64,000 nt of DNA from contig JAYRZB010000006.1 in NCBI GenBank assembly GCA_041916675.1, forward strand, positions 221,699-285,698, given 5' to 3'. This document shows positions 61,837-64,000 of this stretch, one piece after another. Origin of the DNA: JAYRZB01 sp041916675 (GTDB taxonomy: Bacteria; Pseudomonadota; Alphaproteobacteria; Rhizobiales; Devosiaceae). The notes below the pieces were generated by a model that was given only the letters and a program-made list of their open reading frames with translations, had not been told where the DNA came from and searched no databases. Each line of letters opens with the position of its first letter. The first letter of the stretch is position 1. The position numbers and the translations under genes were made by a program.

Positions 61837-62837
61837 TTAGGGCTATAGGCCTCAAGGGCGATGGATTCGGCCTTCTCGACATCGGCCGCCTTCATCTTCT
61901 TGGCCAGCTCGCGCGCGGCAACCGCGGCGGCATCGAGCCCGAGCAGGCTCGCCCGGCGATACCACACAAAGCCGGTCACCCGATCGCGCACGCCGATCTG
62001 GCCATTGGCATAAAGCCCGCCCAGCGCCAGCATGGCCTCGGCGTGGTTTTGCGCTGCGGCCAGTTTGTAGAGTTCAGCGGCTGCAAACAGGTCGCGCGTC
62101 ACCCCCTTGCCCTCGGCATGGAGCATGGCCAGCTGCGCCTGTGCATTCGGCCGCCCGGCCTTTGCCGCCTCGCCATACCAGCGTGCCGCCGCTTCGGGGT
62201 CTGCGGCAACACCGGTGCCCGCAAGATAGCAGTCGGCCAGCTTTTCGGCCGCCGCCATATGGCCGAGCCCGGCTGCGGCCTCGAACCAGGAAAAGGCCAG
62301 GGCCGGATCGGCATCGAGCCAGGTACCCTCCAGCCGGAACGTTCCCAGCAAATATGCGGCTTCGGCCTCGCCATCCTCGAAGGCTCGTTCGAGCAGGTCG
62401 GTGGCTGCCGTGTCGCCGGGGGCCGGCAGGTCGCCGGTCAGATACATATTGGCCAGCACCAGTTCGGCCGGCCCATAGCGTTTGTCGGCGAGTCCCTGCA
62501 GCAGGTCCCGGGTATCGTTGGGGTTGGCCTCCATGCCCTCGCCCCGGAAGGCGCGCAGGGCCAGCGTCAGGGCCGCATCGGCATGGCCGAGCACGGCGGC
62601 CTGCCGGTAAAGGTCGGTGGCTTCCCTGGCCCGGGCCGGGTCGGTGGCGGCAATCCGGGCCTTGGTATAAAGCCCGCGCGCATCATTGCCCGCCACAAGC
62701 GGGGCCACCATGGCTTCGGCGCCGGCAAGATCGCCAGCCGCGATGGCGGCCTCGGCATCGGCAATGGCATCGGCCAGGACCGGTGAGGCCAATCCGAAAA
62801 GAACCAGCGTTACCATCAGGCGCAGGCTTTTGTGCAC
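61833..62837 (-). CDS. Sel1-like repeat (TPR) protein, exported
   Basis: 334 residues with a signal peptide (MVTLVLFGLASPVLAD). About six Sel1 repeats follow, for example AEAAYLLGTFRLEGTW, AEKLADCYLAGTGVAADPEAAARWYGEAAKAG and AEAMLALGGLYANGQIGVRD. Such solenoids bind partner proteins; the partner here is unknown. It lies 8 nt after purU. Confidence 0.9.
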   Translation of the reverse strand: MHKSLRLMVTLVLFGLASPVLADAIADAEAAIAAGDLAGAEAMVAPLVAGNDARGLYTKARIAATDPARAREATDLYRQAAVLGHADAALTLALRAFRGEGMEANPNDTRDLLQGLADKRYGPAELVLANMYLTGDLPAPGDTAATDLLERAFEDGEAEAAYLLGTFRLEGTWLDADPALAFSWFEAAAGLGHMAAAEKLADCYLAGTGVAADPEAAARWYGEAAKAGRPNAQAQLAMLHAEGKGVTRDLFAAAELYKLAAAQNHAEAMLALGGLYANGQIGVRDRVTGFVWYRRASLLGLDAAAVAARELAKKMKAADVEKAESIALEAYSPN

Positions 62838-62845
62838 GGCGGCTC

Positions 62846-63700
62846 CTATCCAAACACCACGGTCTTGCTGCCATTGAGCATCACCCGGTTCTCAAGGTGC
62901 AGCTTGACGGCGCGGGCCATGACCCGGCTTTCCACGTCGCGCCCGGCCGCCACGAAATCCTCGGGCGTCATGGCATGGGTCACCCGGGTTGTGTCCTGCT
63001 CGATGATCGGGCCCTCGTCGAGATCGGGGGTCACATAATGGGCGGTGGCGCCAATGATCTTGACCCCGCGCTGATGCGCCTGATGATAAGGCTTGGCGCC
63101 CTTGAAGCTGGGCAGGAACGAGTGGTGTATATTGATCACCTGCCCGAATAGCCGCTGCGACAGGGTGTCAGAAAGAACCTGCATGTAGCGGGCAAGCACA
63201 ATAAGGTCGGCACCGCTGGTCTTAAACAGTTCCAGAACCTGCGCTTCCTGCTGGTCCTTGGTGTCTTTGGACACCGGCAACACGTGGAAAGGGATGTTCT
63301 CGTAGTCAGCGGTGCGGCGGAAATCGTCGTGGTTCGAGACAATCGCCACCACCTGCGCGTCGAGCCAGCCGACGCGGATCTGGTAGAGCAGGTGCAACAG
63401 CGCATGGTCGAACTTCGATACCATGACCAGGATCTTCTTCTTGCGCCCGGCGTCATCAAGATTGGTGCGCATGCCAAAGCGCTCGATGGCCGGTCGCAGC
63501 GCCCGCTCCAGGGTTTCCCGGCTGGTGCCGTCGGGCACGGTAAAAGCCAGCCGCATGAAAAAGCGCCCGGTCTGCCGGTCCCAGAACTGGTTGGATTCAG
63601 CAATATTGGCGCCGAGCCCGGCCAGTTCGGTGGTCACCGCTGAAACGATCCCCGGACGGTCCTCGCAGGACAGGTTCAGCACATAGGTCGTAGTCATCAC
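62846..63700 (-). CDS. purU: Formyltetrahydrofolate deformylase PurU
   Basis: 284 residues: an N-terminal ACT domain (about 5-85; YVLNLSCEDRPGIVSAVT) and a formyltransferase-like catalytic domain (about 88-280; VLARYMQVLSDTLSQRLFG, NIHHSFLPSFKGAKPYHQAH, GATAHYVTPDLDEGPIIEQD). It hydrolyses 10-formyl-THF to THF and formate, balancing one-carbon pools. The ATGs at 63700 and 63697 are both possible. Confidence 0.97.
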   Translation of the reverse strand: MMTTTYVLNLSCEDRPGIVSAVTTELAGLGANIAESNQFWDRQTGRFFMRLAFTVPDGTSRETLERALRPAIERFGMRTNLDDAGRKKKILVMVSKFDHALLHLLYQIRVGWLDAQVVAIVSNHDDFRRTADYENIPFHVLPVSKDTKDQQEAQVLELFKTSGADLIVLARYMQVLSDTLSQRLFGQVINIHHSFLPSFKGAKPYHQAHQRGVKIIGATAHYVTPDLDEGPIIEQDTTRVTHAMTPEDFVAAGRDVESRVMARAVKLHLENRVMLNGSKTVVFG

Positions 63701-63795
63701 TGGCTCCGCGCAACAGGTCGCGTTGTATTGCGGGAAGCATCTTTAGGGTCAAGCGGTTAGGATTGGGTTTCGGTCCGGTTGGGAGCTGGCTTTCC

Positions 63796-63878
63796 GACCC
63801 CCACCTCGCCTCCCCCTGGTAGGGGATTGTTTATTTGGAGCGCGCCGCACCCCCACCTTGATCCTCCCCCTGGAAGGG
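63796..63878. repeat. Two copies of a C-rich intergenic repeat
   Basis: ACCCCCACCT...CTCCCCCTGG-AGGG occurs at 63797-63825 and 63849-63878, differing by a small insertion and a few substitutions. C-rich units of this kind are dispersed between genes in related genomes as I recall. They lie between purU and the transposase fragment. Confidence 0.5.
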
Positions 63879-63883
63879 CAGGG

Positions 63884-64000
63884 CTATCGCATATGAGCGA
63901 TTAGAGAGATTAGGAAGTTGTCGTTCCATGCGGCCCGTTTGAGTTTTGCTTTGATTGATCCCTTGTCGGGGTGCTGGCGGAGGATGTTGAGAGCGAGCTT
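63884..64000 (-). mobile_element. C-terminal end of an ISAs1-family transposase, cut by window edge
   Basis: 38 codons are open from the right edge to a TAG stop at 63884-63886. The peptide KLALNILRQHPDKGSIKAKL... then KRAAWNDNFLISLIAHMR matches the recalled C-terminus of ISAs1-type (H-repeat-associated) DDE transposases, where LALNLLR precedes SIKxKRxxAxWDxDFLxxLL. The rest lies outside the window, so intactness is unknown. No terminal inverted repeat was identified. Confidence 0.7.

Overview
The window looks like chromosomal DNA of a GC-rich alphaproteobacterium, most likely Hyphomicrobiales (Devosia-like). This rests on the gene order rplU-rpmA-GNAT-obgE-proB-proA-nadD-rsfS-rlmH-envC-ctpA, the many CUT1/CUT2/polyamine-type ABC importers and the Rrf2-sulfate transporter pairing. 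The genus is an inference from gene order and protein style only. No phage, CRISPR array, rRNA or plasmid functions are visible. The only mobile-element trace is the C-terminal end of an ISAs1-type transposase at the right edge.

Layout. Positions 1-9664, minus strand: a dense housekeeping operon running from ribosomal proteins L21/L27 through two acetyltransferases, Obg GTPase, proline synthesis (ProB/ProA), NAD synthesis (NadD), ribosome silencing and 23S methylation (RsfS/RlmH), a degenerate-LytM EnvC protein and a CtpA protease cut by the left edge. Positions 9902-18619: a gamma-glutamylcyclotransferase-like gene, tRNA-Ser(CGA) and a complete kdp potassium locus (a tiny membrane ORF, kdpF, A, B, C, D, E). 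Positions 18683-28867: a sugar or polyol catabolic locus. Its plus-strand part holds an SDR, a polyol dehydrogenase and an RpiR regulator. Its minus-strand part holds a TIM-barrel isomerase, a CUT2 importer and a Gfo/Idh oxidoreductase.

Positions 28931-32175: a 1,044-residue RTX protein made of about 11 long repeat modules, with its own promoter and a strong terminator. Positions 32558-40180: a DeoR regulator, a polyamine-type ABC importer with a Tat-type binding protein, and a divergent Lrp/SMP-30/DUF1989 set. Positions 40224-51169: a glycoside locus with a Gfo/Idh oxidoreductase, a TIM-barrel epimerase, a LacI repressor, a GH42 beta-galactosidase, a CUT1 importer and an AraC regulator. A perfect 16-bp LacI-type palindrome precedes its oxidoreductase. 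Positions 51159-56373: small conserved genes, RidA, an orphan amino-acid binding protein and a KefB/YbaL-like antiporter with a long acidic tail. Positions 56453-60973: a Rrf2 regulator with four clustered cysteines followed by a sulfate ABC importer (sbp-cysT-cysW-cysA). Positions 61036-64000: a glycosyltransferase, a Sel1-repeat protein, PurU, a short repeat pair and the transposase fragment.

Three themes recur. All three importer operons that have a gap between the binding-protein gene and the next gene carry a GC-rich hairpin there, 8-19 nt after the binding-protein stop codon. Four convergent gene pairs overlap by the palindrome CTAG, which supplies a TAG stop to both strands. Two separate sugar loci each pair a Gfo/Idh oxidoreductase with a TIM-barrel isomerase and an importer, as in known 3-keto-glycoside pathways. 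The glycoside locus at 40-51 kb is the best candidate for an uncharacterised pathway.
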